Origin: Tipula vernalis
Lineage: Eukaryota; Arthropoda; Insecta; Diptera; Tipulidae
Direction: 5' to 3'
Length of the DNA: 64,000 bases
Assembly: GCA_958295665.1 (NCBI GenBank)
Contig: OY282558.1
Location: forward strand, 48,987,389-49,051,388
Below are positions 45,360-57,364 of this stretch, piece after piece. How positions within the stretch are numbered: position 1 is the first letter of the stretch; every line of letters begins with the position of its first letter. A program made the position numbers and the translations under genes. The notes under the pieces were generated by a model. That model did no database searches, was not told the origin of the DNA, and saw only the letters and a program-made list of their open reading frames with translations.

Positions 45360-46340
45360 CGCGCCCTTGCACTGTGTTGGCTGTTTTATCTTTTGATTGA
45401 GGCTTTGCCTAGTGGTATTTACCAGAAGGCATCTTTGAGATCTGTTACCGACCGGTCTGTTAGTTTACCAAGAAATTCGTGTATAGGCAGCGACACTTTT
45501 TGGTTACTGCATTAATTTCACTTGACTCTCAGGAAGCATATGGCCCAATTCCTTATACAACAGCTCTCGAAAGCAGGAGAGGCAGCATAGTGACGTTGCT
45601 TGATTGGAAGGCTGTTTCCAACATCAATACGATATTCAAGTTGTTCGATCTAAGTGTTGTTCGCTAGATATGCGGAAGTTGCCAGAATATTCTCAAAAGA
45701 AGTTTATTGAGGCGGAGAGAAAATGTGTTTATCATATGATGGATCGGTTTTTGTTAGTTTTGTAGGTTCACAGCTGCGACTGATGAAGTTATATTCCGAC
45801 TAGTTGCATGCTCTTGGGTCGCTATATGTGTGTATTTTAACAAATTTTTCTGGTACTGAGGATATTGTGATTTGGTTACCACACTTTTTCCACAACCATA
45901 GCAGAACAAATGTTGAGGCACAATCAAACAATCTTGATATCGGTGGCCTATATCATAGCAGTTCCAACATGTTAAATAGTCTTGAGAAGGTTTTCCATCT
46001 CCCATCGGCTCCCATGATGATTCTGGTTGTATACTGACCGTCTGTAGAACTAGGTGTCGCAATTGAATATAATTCGCCTGTCTTCTTCGCTACCGAACAA
46101 ATGGATTTCATAAAGCTGTTTGGTGTATATATAGTTGTTTGGGCCCTAACTTCTCACATTTTTGACAGATCATTTTTAGATCCTTTATTGTGGCTATTTG
46201 TAATATCAACGTTACTCGTTGTAATTTTGGCACTAAGTTTTCTCTTATAATTTCGATCAATTCTGTTTCTAAGACGGGATTTACCAACCGACGGTTTAAA
46301 CATTCTAGTTCTAATAAATAATCCTCTTCAGCCGTAGCTC
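45360..46340 (-). pseudogene. Second gypsy relic: RT and gag fragments
   Basis: Minus strand. Around 46332-46140: EEDYLLELECLNRRLVNP and VPKLQRVTLILQIATIKDLK, a gag capsid piece. Frame 46062-45754: LTCWNCYDIGHRYQDC then LFCYGCGK, tandem zinc knuckles. Around 45520-45370 INAVTKK and later DKTANTVQGRG are RT landmarks (the AVTKKDxYPIP and TAFTVPGRG blocks). Gag and RT are joined with most of pol missing. The orientation is opposite to the gypsy element before it. Confidence 0.65.
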
Positions 46341-46364
46341 TTTGAGAGTGACGTTTTTTATAGC

Positions 46365-46420
46365 CTACTCAAGACCGAACCAGCCTTGGCTAAGGAATCG
46401 GCGATCTCATTACCTAGACA
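46365..46420 (-). pseudogene. RNase H tail fragment of a LINE
   Basis: The minus strand reads GNEIADSLAKAGSVLSR, the C-terminal motif of LINE-type RNase H (GNExAD..AK). Nothing else of the domain could be followed with confidence. Confidence 0.45.
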
Positions 46421-49100
46421 GTAACTCCATTGTTAGAACAAAGACGGTTGATGAAATGATTACAGTCCTTAACAAGTTTGGAAATGATCAAGGGATTTTT
46501 CAATAAATTCAGCACGGCTTTAATATTCGAGACTCAAAGCCTTAGGTATTAGTTTGTCAGGTAGTTTCAACCCCTTTAATGTAGTCAGGAAACTTTAACT
46601 TTGTATTCTTACATTTTTTATAAGATCAATTCGTTTTATCCTTGGTAGAACATACCTCTTTATCAAACTAGTCATTTTTACGCATCTGACGATAAGGTCG
46701 AATGGCTATGAAATGCTTGATTCGAAAGAATCACCCCTATTATGATTGACTCGATCGATAATCGACACGAAAAAGGAATACGAAAAGGAAAAAAGCAACA
46801 CAGAGTCGTATCGATTGTCGATCGACTCGACAATCTGAATATCATATCATAAAATCTATTTACGGCGTAGTTTAAATTACATTAGTCACAAAGCTCAACC
46901 CAATCAACATTATTGAAAAATAAATTTAAACCTTGAAAATCTTAAAAAATGTGAAAACTTTCCACTAAGCATGAGCATTAAATTTATTATTGTGTACTGA
47001 AAAAAAATATTATCCGGGACTTTGAAAAGTTGAACAGGATTTCGTTCTGCCTTATACTCCAGTGCAGCTTACATATCGATACATATATCGATAACATATG
47101 TCCGTCCACGATTGTCTATCTTGATTGTATTGTTACAGCCAAACAGGTTGCTACGGTGATTTGAATATTTTGTCGCATTTTACTTTAACCACATTTTTAT
47201 CCGCCTCTGCTGTAAGAAATGATTAATCCTGGTTTTATTATTTTATCGAGGTCATCCCAGTTTTGAATTTTGCCGCTTTTTTGACGCCTTCTTTTGTAAG
47301 GTTTTTTCAAGTAAATGATTAGAACATGTTGATAGGCTTGTTAAATCAGGAGTCTCAAATCGTCTTAACGTCGTTATAAAATTAGGTCAGTGGTCCAACC
47401 ATACGATTTTCCTTATTCGAACACTACAAAATCTCGAATAATTTGGTTAGTTAACATTTGTGGAAAACCCATCGCTTGTTGTTTTAAACTTAAGTTTGAC
47501 TAAAATTTTTTATGAATTTTTCGAAACTTTAGGAAATAAAAAACAAAAAGTTCAAAAAATATTCTTAAGTTTAATGAAAATTAGGAAAAATTGTGGAAAA
47601 ATTGTTAAGGATTTGTTTCGAAATTTATCAAAAGTTCTAAATTTTAGAAAATAAAATTATGTAGAACTCGGAAGTGATGCGATCACCATACATTTAAATT
47701 TTGAGAAATTTTCAATGTTAATATTTCAAAAATCAGAATTTGTTCAATTTGCCACAAAAACAAAATTTTGTATTACATACCATTAAAACCAATGTCACAA
47801 ACCGCATTAAGTTAAATATCATAATATTTCCCCGCACTGATGTCCAAAGCAAGGCTAAGTCCGATGTAAACACAAATTTTAGGGTCATTCTAGCCGCGAA
47901 AAAACGTAAAACATGGATTATCTAGGGATTACATCGAAATTCGACGATTACTAATCTAACCTTTCACAAATATAACCACAACAATTTAAAACCAAAACAT
48001 TTTTTCGCGTGTAATTATTTTGGCGCCATGAACTGTGCGCATGTTCACTATAATACTGTGTACTCTAGTAAATGAATGGCATTTTCATTGATATTTGACA
48101 ATATTTGTGTTTTCGTATTCTTAAACACTTAAAACAAAGACAACAAAATACAAAATTGATTACCAACAATTTTTATCGGCGGCGATCAAATATAGTAAAT
48201 TTTTTTTTTTGCTTTTGAAAGTCAAAATATTTTTAGCTGACACAAAAACAACCAAAAAAAAAATTGGGGTATTTACGGGCACTCCGAAAAATGTATATCA
48301 GTCATGAACATGATTCGGAAATGTTAAATTGTTTTGAGATCCTTATCATTAACACAGTGGCTGAAACTGGTGATGAAATTTGCGTATATTCGTTCGTAAA
48401 TGTTTAATACATTTTCAATTGATGTAGGTCAGTTTGGTGTGCTAATTTTATTTTCCCCACCTAGTAAGATGAAGTAAATCATCGGATATTCAAAATTCAA
48501 ATCAAAAATAAGACTTAGAGATTATTTCTTGAGACAATTCTTGTAAATTTGTATAAGTTGTTTGTGAGTTTCAAACGAAAACAATATTTTTGAGGTGCGC
48601 ATTTTATTGTACTTACGAATATGAACGGATATTGCACACAAATTTGACATTGTACCAATGATCTTAACATTCACTTACAATAGAAACACGATAAAAAAAA
48701 TTTATTTATTACTCTACTACAATGTACAATAGATATAAAATAATTAAAACCTTCAATATAAATAAATTTACCCATAGCAGCCGCTACAGTGCTATATGGC
48801 ATAAATTACCAGATATTGATATAAATAAATAAAAATCTATCACACATGCGGTACTTAAAACAAGTAAGTCCATATGAGCACAGGTATTTACTATTTACCG
48901 TTTTCTAGTTTGATTTATATAGCGTTGAGTTTTTTAATTGGTATTTAGCATATTTTGTGCAAGTTGGAATTAAGCCAATATCAAATAAATGAAATACAAA
49001 TTAAATGTTTAGACTTTCTAGTTGTTTCTAACTAAATAATTCTAAATTTGTTGAAAATTAAAAAAAATTAAGGCTGAAACCTCACGATGTGATCAGAACT
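46421..49100. other. AT-rich spacer, no gene recognised
   Basis: About 2.7 kb without a supported gene. It contains an imperfect inverted repeat of about 27 bases rich in TCGAT (46727-46751 and 46822-46852). The frames at 47460-47654 and 47740-47925 are Lys/Asn/Phe-rich and look like AT-driven chance frames. Confidence 0.5.
47074..47093. promoter_or_regulatory. Pair of TATCGATA (DRE-like) sites
   Basis: TATCGATA occurs at 47074-47081 and 47086-47093. This palindrome is the DRE core bound by DREF in Drosophila. No gene lies next to it in this window, so a promoter role is only a possibility; the AT-rich context also raises the chance of random occurrence. Confidence 0.3.
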
Positions 49101-50050
49101 CCGGCCCTAAAAATTAACTCATTTCCCATAATAATCTCTAACTGAAGATTTAAACTCAATATTCAGCTGAACCGCCAACTCAATTTACAATTCAACCGGA
49201 AACTAAATCGCAAATCAGACATCAACCCAACCCTCAACTCAAACACTAACCCAAACTCTACCCCAACGCAAGGTAACTCAACTCAAATCGACTTAATCTG
49301 GCCTCCCATTAAAACCTCAACTCAACCCGAACTTAGTTCCCACTCCAACCCTTCACTCAAGTTCAACTCAAAACCTATTCAACGCTAACTCGAACGATTC
49401 ACTCAAACCCTAAATCAATACTAATTCAACACAGCACTCGACAAGAACTCAACCCTCAACGCAACTCTCAACTAAACGCTCAACTCAATCGGCAAGTTAA
49501 CACGGTCTAAAGAGTACACGCGTTCTTGAACTTAACTCATCTGAATGAACCCCAACTCAACCCCAACTCTACCACCCATTCCGCCCTCAACTGAACGCGA
49601 TACATGCACTCAACTCAAGTTAGCTTCCAACTCAACCCACAATCCTCTCCAAATAAATCTGCAAATGAACTCGTCACTAACCCTCAACTCAACTTTCAAT
49701 TCAACTTTCAACTTAACCCTCAACTCAACTCCAAACTCAATCCTCAAATCACCCCGACTCGAAAAAATATATTCGTACATGAACTCAACTCAAGCTAAAT
49801 GAGCAAACCCTCATTTGGCTCAATGAACTCAACCCGCAACACAATCCCCAACAAATTCCCAACTTAATCGCTGACACTTACTCAACTCAATCCCTGCTCA
49901 ACTCCAACTCAACCCCAACTTAGCCCTAGTTCAACTACAACTCAACATTAACTCGACCAGTAACCCAGTCGAGCACCAGAAATCTCCCCAAAATTCATGC
50001 CCAACTCAACTTCCAAATCAACCTGCTTAACTTTAAAATCATAAGCGCAT
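49101..50050. repeat. CA-rich minisatellite (CAACTCAACCC)
   Basis: Nearly 1 kb of loose repeats of CAACTCAACCC, AACTCAACT and similar words, with very little G on the plus strand. Apparent frames (49545-49802 and 49604-49798) are Asn/Ser/Thr/Pro-rich translations of the repeat. An inverted short relative lies at 29930-30150. Confidence 0.85.
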
Positions 50051-50084
50051 ATGAACTCAGCTCAAGCTAACGCTAATTCAACCA

Positions 50085-50225
50085 TTGTCCGGGCTTGTGT
50101 TAAGGATTGAATTGAAAATTGCTTTGGATGAAATTGGAGATTGAAATGGGGGTTGGTTTGGGGTTTATTTGGTGATTGCGTTGGGGATTGCGTTAGAAGT
50201 TTAGTTAGGTTCCATAAGGGAGTAT
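50085..50225. repeat. GT-rich minisatellite arm facing the CA-rich block
   Basis: GGATTGAATTG, GGAGATTGAAATGGG and GGGGATTGCGTT-like words, low in C. The composition is the complement of the preceding CA-rich block, so strand asymmetry switches sign at about 50.07 kb. Confidence 0.6.
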
Positions 50226-50299
50226 ACGAGATATATGTTCTAAGAATGTGTAAACGAATATAAAGCCTAAAATAATATTTTGCCATGTTAACGTTCGAA

Positions 50300-51438
50300 T
50301 TCAATTCTCTTCCGCTTCCGGAGGCGAATTTATAAGTTCTTTGATTTCACAAACTACGATATTTATATCGCGAAGATTAACAAAATTCACAAAAATTATC
50401 TCCATTCGTTGTCTTCAGAGAGCCATTAGTTCCCACTATCATTTCGCTGCAACTCTGATCGGTCGAGTTTTTTTTTTGTAGGAGACACAATTTTGTTGTG
50501 AAAAACAGAATGTTCGTTCAGCATTATTTGTAACACAAAATACAGCTAATATGTTTTGCTTGTTCGATCTTATAAGAACTGTAGGACAAAAGAAACCGCA
50601 GGGCAAGGCCGCGGCGCAGGCATTTCTAGGCAACAAAACTGGCAAAAACTTTGTCGGCATAACGCTAAACGAACTTCTCGGCAGTGCGAGGCAGCACTTT
50701 AGATTACCACATTTGACTATTTGTGGTTTTCTGGGTGAATATATTTGGCCATTATTCTAAATCCATCGATCACAACAGTATTCCACACTGGGGCCAATGT
50801 GTTACAAGCATGGATGAAATTTTTATTTTCGAGGACAAAATTGACTGTTTGTAATTTGCTTGAGATTATATTTCCGGAAGTGAAGTATTGTTGTTTCTAT
50901 AATTTTACGGTAGCGAGGGTTTTCATCTGGCCCGCCATCAACTATGATAATCGTGACTGGCTTTCCAGTAGTACTGGACCAGTGCCCTCGAATTTTGTGA
51001 TATCATCAAATTCTGAAAGCTTTATAATTCGATCGAAGTCTAATGTATAAGAATATGCTGTGAACGAAGAATGTTTTCCCGGCTTAAGGGACTTATATGT
51101 TGGGCCAGAATATTACACGGCCTCATTTCTTCTATATATCTCACTTTGTACCACTACCATTTCTGTGCAACTACCGAATCACGGTCGGGTAATGAAATTT
51201 TGTACTCAATATGCATCAAAATCGGTGCTTGTTTGTTTGCAGCTACTAGACCTAACTCTAGGTTGGAAAGGAAAACTTCATCTTAATGTTTTTTATGGGC
51301 ATTACGAGTTTAACCGGCACGGTTTAAGTTGTGTACGTGGCGTTTCTAGAGATTTTATAACCGATCTAAGTCATTTTCTCGGTTAATTCTTCACTTAAAA
51401 AATATAAGTTATATAAAATCGAATTATAAACCAAAGAA
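50300..51438. other. Unassigned stretch, possibly 5' leader of the next LINE
   Basis: About 1.1 kb, less AT-rich in places. Several short frames on both strands (for example 50551-50760, 50745-51050, 51060-51386) show no known domain. Its position before the endonuclease at 51439 would fit a LINE leader or a worn ORF1, but no zinc knuckle was found. Confidence 0.4.
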
Positions 51439-52330
51439 ATGAATAAAACATTACGAATTGTAACCTGGAATGCAAATGAGCTATTGCATCACATTCAAGA
51501 ACTAGATATATTTTTAAACATGCATTATATAGATATACGAGTATGTCTTATATCAGAAACTCATTCCACCAAAACTTCTTTCTGTAAAATAAAAGGATAT
51601 AATTGCTACCATGCATTACATCCAGAGAACAAAGCTAGAGGTGGATCAGCTATCCTCATAAAAGATTATATAAAGCATAACGAAGAACTTAAATTTGAGA
51701 AGCTTTCCATGCAAGTCACAACAATCAAAATACAATTAAACAATACTAAAACCTGCAGTATCTCAGCAATCTATTGCCCCCCAAGATACAATCTCAAACA
51801 AGTAGATTATACTAATCTTCTCAAAACACTAGGAAGTGTCATTTTAATTGGAGGTAACTATAATGCAAAAAATACCTATTGGGGATCACGGTTAACGACC
51901 GCTAAAGGAAAAGAACTGTTCGCAAAAGGCAAACAACTAAAATGCGATTTTCACTCGGGTGGTACACCAACCTATTGGCCCTCGGATATCACTAAGACTC
52001 CAGATTTTATAGACTTCTTTATTACAAGAGGGATTTCAGATAATTATATCCATATAGAGAACAGTGAAAGCCTATCATCAGATCATTCACCAGTAATTAT
52101 GATACTTAGCCAAACAATTATTATGAAAGAGAGCAACCCGAAATTAACGAGCTTCAAAACCAATTAGGATCTCTTCCAAACACGGTTAACAGAAAGAATT
52201 AATCTGCAGAACCCAATACAGGGACCAGTCCAAATAGAAGACGAACTAGATAAGCTCATCCATAATATCCAAAGTGCTGCGTAGGAAAGTTACTGATTAT
52301 TCATTATGGAAAGCAACAAAGAATCTTAAA
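51439..52330 (+). pseudogene. LINE endonuclease, catalytic Asp to Asn
   Basis: The frame starts MNKTLRIVTWNANELLHHI. Landmarks: VTWNANEL, LISETHST (catalytic Glu), ILIGGNYNAKNTYWGSR, PDFIDFFI and LSSDHSPVIM (catalytic Asp/His). In the family the fourth block is GGDxNAKH; here the Asp codon is AAC (51856-51858), a one-base change that would abolish the nuclease. A TAG at 52165-52167 interrupts; DLFQTRLTERINLQNPIQGP continues in frame to further stops near 52280. Confidence 0.85.
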
Positions 52331-52382
52331 AGACCCAAACTTCAGGTTCCTCCAATTAAAAATAAAGAAAATTGGGCTCGAA

Positions 52383-53546
52383 ATGCTAAGTATTGCAGAA
52401 GTAATTATGATACTTAGGCCGAACAAACCTCCGAACGATAAAGCTTCATATAGGCCAATTTCGCTACCAACATTAACGAAACAATTTGAAGTCTCACATC
52501 AGTTTGGATTTAGGGAAAAACATTCTACGATAGAACAAGTACATCGAATTACTGATGTAATCGAGAAATCATACAGAAAGCAAACAAATATGCTCAACTA
52601 TATTACTTGATGTAGCGCAAGCATTTGACAAAGTATGGCACCAGGAGTTAGAATCCAAACTTCACCGAGATCTTCCGGAGCAATTTTTTCAAATTCTAAA
52701 ATCATACATATCAGAGAGGCTTTTCCGAGTAAAGTGTGAGAATGAATACTCCCAACTAAAAAGGATAACAGAAGGAGTTCCTCAAGGATGTGTTCTTGGC
52801 GCAATCCTTTATCTCCTGTATACTAGAGATATACCAATTACAGAAGCAATAATGGCGACTTTTGCCGATGACACGGCTACACTTGCAACAGCAAAAAACA
52901 TCAATGACTCCACTAGTAAATTACAGAAGGCTGCTAACCTGATATGTAATTGGACAAAGAAATGGCGAATTAAATTAAATGAAGCAAAATCAATCCAAGT
53001 AAACTTTACAAATCTAAAAGTTAATCATATACCAATAATGATAGTAGTACCGCATGCGAACACTGCTAAATATCTTGGCATGACTTTAGATGCTAAACTT
53101 AGATGGAAGGAACACATAAAAAAGAAGAGAGAAGAACTAAACATAAAATTTAGAAAAATGCATTGGCTCCTACAGGGAGACAATCTGAACTGGCGATTCA
53201 TAACAAACTGCTGTTATACAAACAAATTCTGAAACCTGTATATACATATGGTAGTCAACTTTGGAGTTGTGCCAAGAGGACAAATATCAAAATCATACAA
53301 ACAGCTCAAAATAAAATCCTGCGATGTATTGTTAATGCACCGTGGTACATTCGAAATGACAACCTTCATCGAGATCTAAAGATCGAGCTTGTCGCGGATG
53401 AAATCAAGAATCATGCAACAAAACACCTACAACGTCTGCACCAGCATGAAAATCTGGACATACGACGCTGTATGCTGAATACCACACCAACAAGAAGACT
53501 GCAAAGAACCAAACCTTTGGACTTATCGCGACCAGGAGATCAGTAG
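52383..53546 (+). pseudogene. LINE reverse transcriptase, broken
   Basis: Starts with MILRPNKPPNDKASYRPISL (52383 frame), then FGFREKHSTIEQVHRITDVI; a stretch of the RT between these is missing. After a frameshift near 52605, LDVAQAFDKVWHQEL (first catalytic Asp) and GVPQGCVLGAILYLLYTRDI follow, then FADDTATLA (52857 onward) and HANTAKYLGMTLDAKLRWKE. Near 53200 a last shift leads to NKLLLYKQILKPVYTYGSQL and ends TRRLQRTKPLDLSRPGDQ. The plus-strand frame 53163-53546 is the true C-terminus. Confidence 0.87.
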
Positions 53547-53641
53547 ACTTACCGTGGCGAAAAATCTGAGGAGGAGTTACTTTATTATGCAATGTAAATT
53601 ACTAAATGGGTACAAGACTCAGTCGTAATAAAAAAAAAAAA

Positions 53642-54250
53642 CTTATAAAACAGAATGGAACTTGACCATTTTTAAAGCGGTGTTAGCGAAATTTGACGTC
53701 CGTGATGGAAATGGGATCCTAAAATGATTTTAGGATAAAGTTCTGAAATATGACCAATTAGGATTTAACTTAGCTATTTTTACCCGATTTTGATTAAATT
53801 TGGCGTATACGTTGTAAGTGTAACCCTAAAAGACTGTTGATGTTTCTGTGAATCATTCAGCTGTTGAGAATTCCTTGAGGCGAGATTATCTTCGTAATAA
53901 TATTCAAGTTCGGTTAGAAATTTTCCTCGCCAATCCTTCGCTTTATACTTTGTGGGTTCCAAGTTTCCTGATTAACTACTGTCAGAACGGTAAGTTTGGC
54001 GGTGTTTAAAAAAATAATGTGTGGTGGACATGTGCAATTTCCATCATAGTTCCATCATAATTGGCAAAGTTCCATCATACTTGTCCATATTCTAGAACTT
54101 CAACCAAAAATCATTTTAGAATCTCATTTCCATCGCACATGTCAAATTTAATCAAAATTGGTTTAAAAACGGCCAAGTTCCATCCTGATCTAAATTCCAA
54201 AACTTCATCTTAAAATCACTTTAGAATCCTCATTTCCATAGAAGACGTGA
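53642..54250. repeat. Foldback-like element, copy 2
   Basis: Left arm (about 53650-53815) and right arm (about 54040-54240) carry the same units as 30.3-31.3 kb (AAAGTTCTGAAATATGACC, AATTAGGATTTAACTT; CCATATTCTAGAACTTC, AAAATCATTTTAGAATC). The centre (about 53815-54040) is homologous to the centre of copy 1 in inverted orientation: both contain CGAAGGATT..TTTCTAACCGAA and GATTCACAGAAAC in complement. A minus-strand frame (53962-53780) crosses the centre but is not open in copy 1. A shared core flanked by facing repeats in two places supports a mobile or once-mobile unit. Confidence 0.7.
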
Positions 54251-54529
54251 ATAAAACAACAATCGACAATCAGCTAAAACGATTGAATAAACCAAATTTT
54301 TTGGCCTTTATAATTCCCAACTGACCTTTCTCGAAACAAGATTCCTAAAAAAATTAACAAATTATGCTCCAATCGAAAATTTCAATGATTAATGTAACAT
54401 TTCGAAACATTTTAATTCTGGGATTAACTAGGTTCATTAAAAAATAAAATTTCGTTAGATGTCCATTGATATATGTAAGCAAACAACATTTCTTAAATAA
54501 AGCAAAGCTATGTAAAAGTTAATCAATAC

Positions 54530-54665
54530 AACGGCCGGCTGCTCCGAGCCTAGGGGATTGGAAGTTGGACAGTTCAAGGCTCGAATTCTTGAAATTCAAT
54601 CAAAAGGTCACCGATGACCTTCCATATGTCATTTCCCGGCCGTTGAAGGATATGGCCCCCGGGGC
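54530..54665 (+). other. Possible tRNA-like SINE head
   Basis: GGCCGGCTGCTCCGAGCC and AAGGCTCGAATTCTTG resemble a tRNA-like 5' part; GGCTCGAATTC is close to a B box (GGTTCGANNCC) but no clear A box, tail or TSD was found. Confidence 0.3.
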
Positions 54666-55840
54666 ATGATCATAACTGAATTTTAGTTTGAAATGGAGGG
54701 ATTATTACTCTCGATTAGACAAGCAAATAAAATCCCAAAAACTCAAGTTTTTTAATTATAAAAAAATTTGAAAAGTTATTTTAGTAAGGCGCTTTGCATT
54801 GGTCCTCTCCACGTGTAGTTGGTCGTAAAAATCTAGCGGTGGAAGACCCCGCATTTAAATTTGTGTTTTTCGTAATTTTTTTGTTGAGAATTCGAGGACG
54901 TCGCGAAATGGAGGGTTGGCTATCCTATCTCAAAATTATATGAACAAAAACAAAGTCCTATTTTCAAAATCCCATTTCTTAAAATTCCGCGTACCTACCA
55001 AAATTCCAGTTGCTAAAATCTCAAACAGTAAAATCCCAATTTTTCAAGCTTTGCAATTTTATTACCACAAGTGCGTCACTTGTAATTTTTCATTCCTTCG
55101 CAGTCCTCCTACGAAAATAAAACATTTAGAGCACGAAGGTTCTAAAAAAATTTCAAAATGCTTAAAATAGTTTTATATTATACAAATCAACGACACAGGG
55201 CCAAGAAAAACCCAAAGTCACCGTCGGAATACCAAAGTAGAAAGCAGAAAAAACCTAAAGTAAAATGCCGTAAGAAATTTTTATGCTAAACGGCCTTGGG
55301 AAGTTTTCTATTTTCTCCCTCTTTTATTTTGCGAAACCTATCAACAAATAAAGGAATATATAACGGTAAGAAAATATTGCGGAAACGGTTAAGGTGCGTT
55401 AAGAGAAGCCAAAACTGTATTCCAAAGATATATCTTTAGATAAAGACAGTAGCTAGGTGGTACATTTTAGATTCATAGGCTATTACTAAGGGTGAAGCGG
55501 TCCGAAAGGAAAATTTGTAGGAAGATTTGCGTTCATTTACCACCTTGCATTTCCTTTAGTCAATTTTAAACAGGAAGCGATGCATAATTCATCACTCACT
55601 TGTCTTGGCTAAAACATTGGGCTGAATAAATTTTTTTTAAATATTCTGGAAAAGGAGGTTCAGAATATTTTAATACATCTTTTGGAAAGTCAACTAGAAA
55701 GATTAACGCATTTGATTTAAAAGGCGAATGAGTCAGACGACCGATGGAACAATGCTACATTTAATATTTTTAGGCATCTCACTCCATCTCCTATTACCTA
55801 ACATTATATCCAGCCCCTGTTATTGAATTATAGGATTAAC
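54666..55840. other. Spacer, nothing recognised
   Basis: No supported gene. The plus-strand frame 54916-55170 overlaps loose AAAATCCCA-type repeats and has no family motif. Confidence 0.5.
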
Positions 55841-55849
55841 TTGATGTAT

Positions 55850-56040
55850 ATCAAAAACAAATTTGTAGTCGAGAAACCTGTATTATATTGCTTTCGACGT
55901 AATGATGATCGCGATTATGTATCATTTAAAATCGGTATTCCTGTAAGCAAATTTGACCAAATGCTTGATTCATCGGCGTGGCTTCTGGAGTCTTGATTAA
56001 AGAATTTTTGAATTCACATCGGAAATCAATGAACAATAAT
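55850..56040 (+). pseudogene. LINE ORF1 C-terminal fragment
   Basis: The plus strand reads VLYCFRRNDDRDYVSFKIGI then PVSKFDQMLDSSAW and, after a shift, GVLIKEFLNS. Insect LINE ORF1 proteins commonly end with a domain in which YxSFKIxVP..F..ML....WP.GV.I..F occurs. Only this end is left. Confidence 0.6.
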
Positions 56041-56069
56041 TTTTTAGTTCCACGCTCAGCTCTAGCAGA

Positions 56070-57364
56070 ATGAATTTGGAATTTAAAGACGTTAGCACTA
56101 TTTTTTATCGAAATGTTGGTGGTGTGTGCTCTAAATTGACATTTAATTCAATGCCTAATTCAATCTCAATCTATTATCGAAATGTTGGTGGTATGCGTAC
56201 AAAATCAACGCAGTTTTCATTATTTCTATCGTCGTCATGTTATCCGATATATGTTTTATCTGAAACCTGCTGTTTTAAGTTCTGAATTTTTTGATGATAA
56301 TTATGTAACATATAGATGTGACCGTTCCAACCTAACAAGTGATAAATCTGATGGTGGTGGAGTTCTTGTAGCTGAGCATAATTCAATTATAAACTGTGAT
56401 GTAGTAAGTCCGAATATTACTGTGGAATATGGTGCTGTGAAAATATCTTGGACAGTGAAATCATTATATTTATATGCTGCATACGTCCCACCTCTAAGCT
56501 CTGATGAGGTTTATAGCTTACACTGTGCAAATATTTATTATTTTGTATCACAGTGTAACGCGCATGACACCATATGTGTATTGGGTGACTTCAATCTTCC
56601 GGGTTGCTGCTTCTGTTTTTACATCCAATGTTTCGAGTGATGTGGAACAGATTTTTATTGATGCCATGTTGTCTTTAAATTTACATCAAATTTGTAAAGT
56701 TGCTAACTTGAATGGTAGAATTCTGGATCTAGTTTCATTATTTGATACTAATGGTGGATTGGTTACTAAGTCGTTTGAACCTTTTGTTCCGGATAGATTT
56801 CACCACAATGGATTGAAAATTTACTTTGACTGCCAGGAGCTGTTTTGTAAATTCATCAACAATGCACAACCAAGGTTAAATTACAATTTTAATAACGCTG
56901 ATATTGCCGGTCTGCAGGAGTTTTTTGAATTGGTGGATTGGGAAGTAACTTTCAATTCTAAATGGAGTGATGTTAATGCTCTAGTCGACTCATTTTATTT
57001 GGTTTTATTTGATGCTTTCGACAAACATGTACCTAAACGCTATGAACGTAAGAATAACCATCCTCCATGGTTTGACAACAATTTGGTCAATTTAAGAAAC
57101 AAAAAGAATAAGGCACACACATTTGCCAAAGAATTTTGTGATAACTTGGATTGTCTAAATACTTTTCTACAACTACGCCGGGCATTTGATAAGAAACAAC
57201 GCCGAACCTATAGGAACTATATTTCACGGCTGGAAAATAATTTAATTTCAAACCCAAAACTATTTTGGCCTTTTGTTGATGTCAAAAGAAAATTTTCTGG
57301 TTATCCACAAATGATGTCGTTAAATAATGTAACTGCCTGTAATGCTGAGGACATATGTGAATAA
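56070..57364 (+). pseudogene. LINE endonuclease and linker
   Basis: The N-terminal motif appears twice, YRNVGGVCSKL (56107) and YYRNVGGMRTKSTQF (56174), a local duplication of about 68 bp. Then YPIYVLSETCCF (catalytic Glu), GGGVLVAEHNSI, YLYAAYVPPLSSDEVY, ICVLGDFNLPG (catalytic Asp/Asn, intact). Two frameshifts join the pieces (frames at 56182-56640 and 56504-57364). In the linker WFDNNLVNLRNKKNKAHTFA and NPKLFWPFVDVKRKFSGYP are the typical blocks between endonuclease and RT. The expected SDH block is not visible: SFEPFVPDRFHHNG is in its place. Ends CNAEDICE then stop. Confidence 0.8.

Larger units (their letters stand above)
51439..53641 (+). mobile_element. Jockey-like LINE with poly(A) tail
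   Basis: Plus strand. Endonuclease (51439-52167), linker and RT (to 53546), short 3' UTR with AATAAA overlapping a poly(A) run (about 53630-53641). ORF1 was not found. It belongs to the same family as the truncated copy at 537-1800. Stops, shifts and an altered catalytic residue show that it is dead. The foldback-like copy 2 starts directly after the tail. Confidence 0.87.

Noticed and set aside
49545..49802. Asn/Thr/Pro-rich protein
   Set aside because: Follows from the CAACTCAACCC minisatellite; two frames are open over the same bases.
50551..51386. Possible host exons before the LINE
   Set aside because: Several frames with fair composition but no recognised domain, splice pattern or codon bias I could defend.
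53780..53962. Minus-strand protein in the centre of the foldback-like copy 2
   Set aside because: The homologous centre at 30.7-31.0 kb is not open in the same frame, so conservation is at DNA level only.
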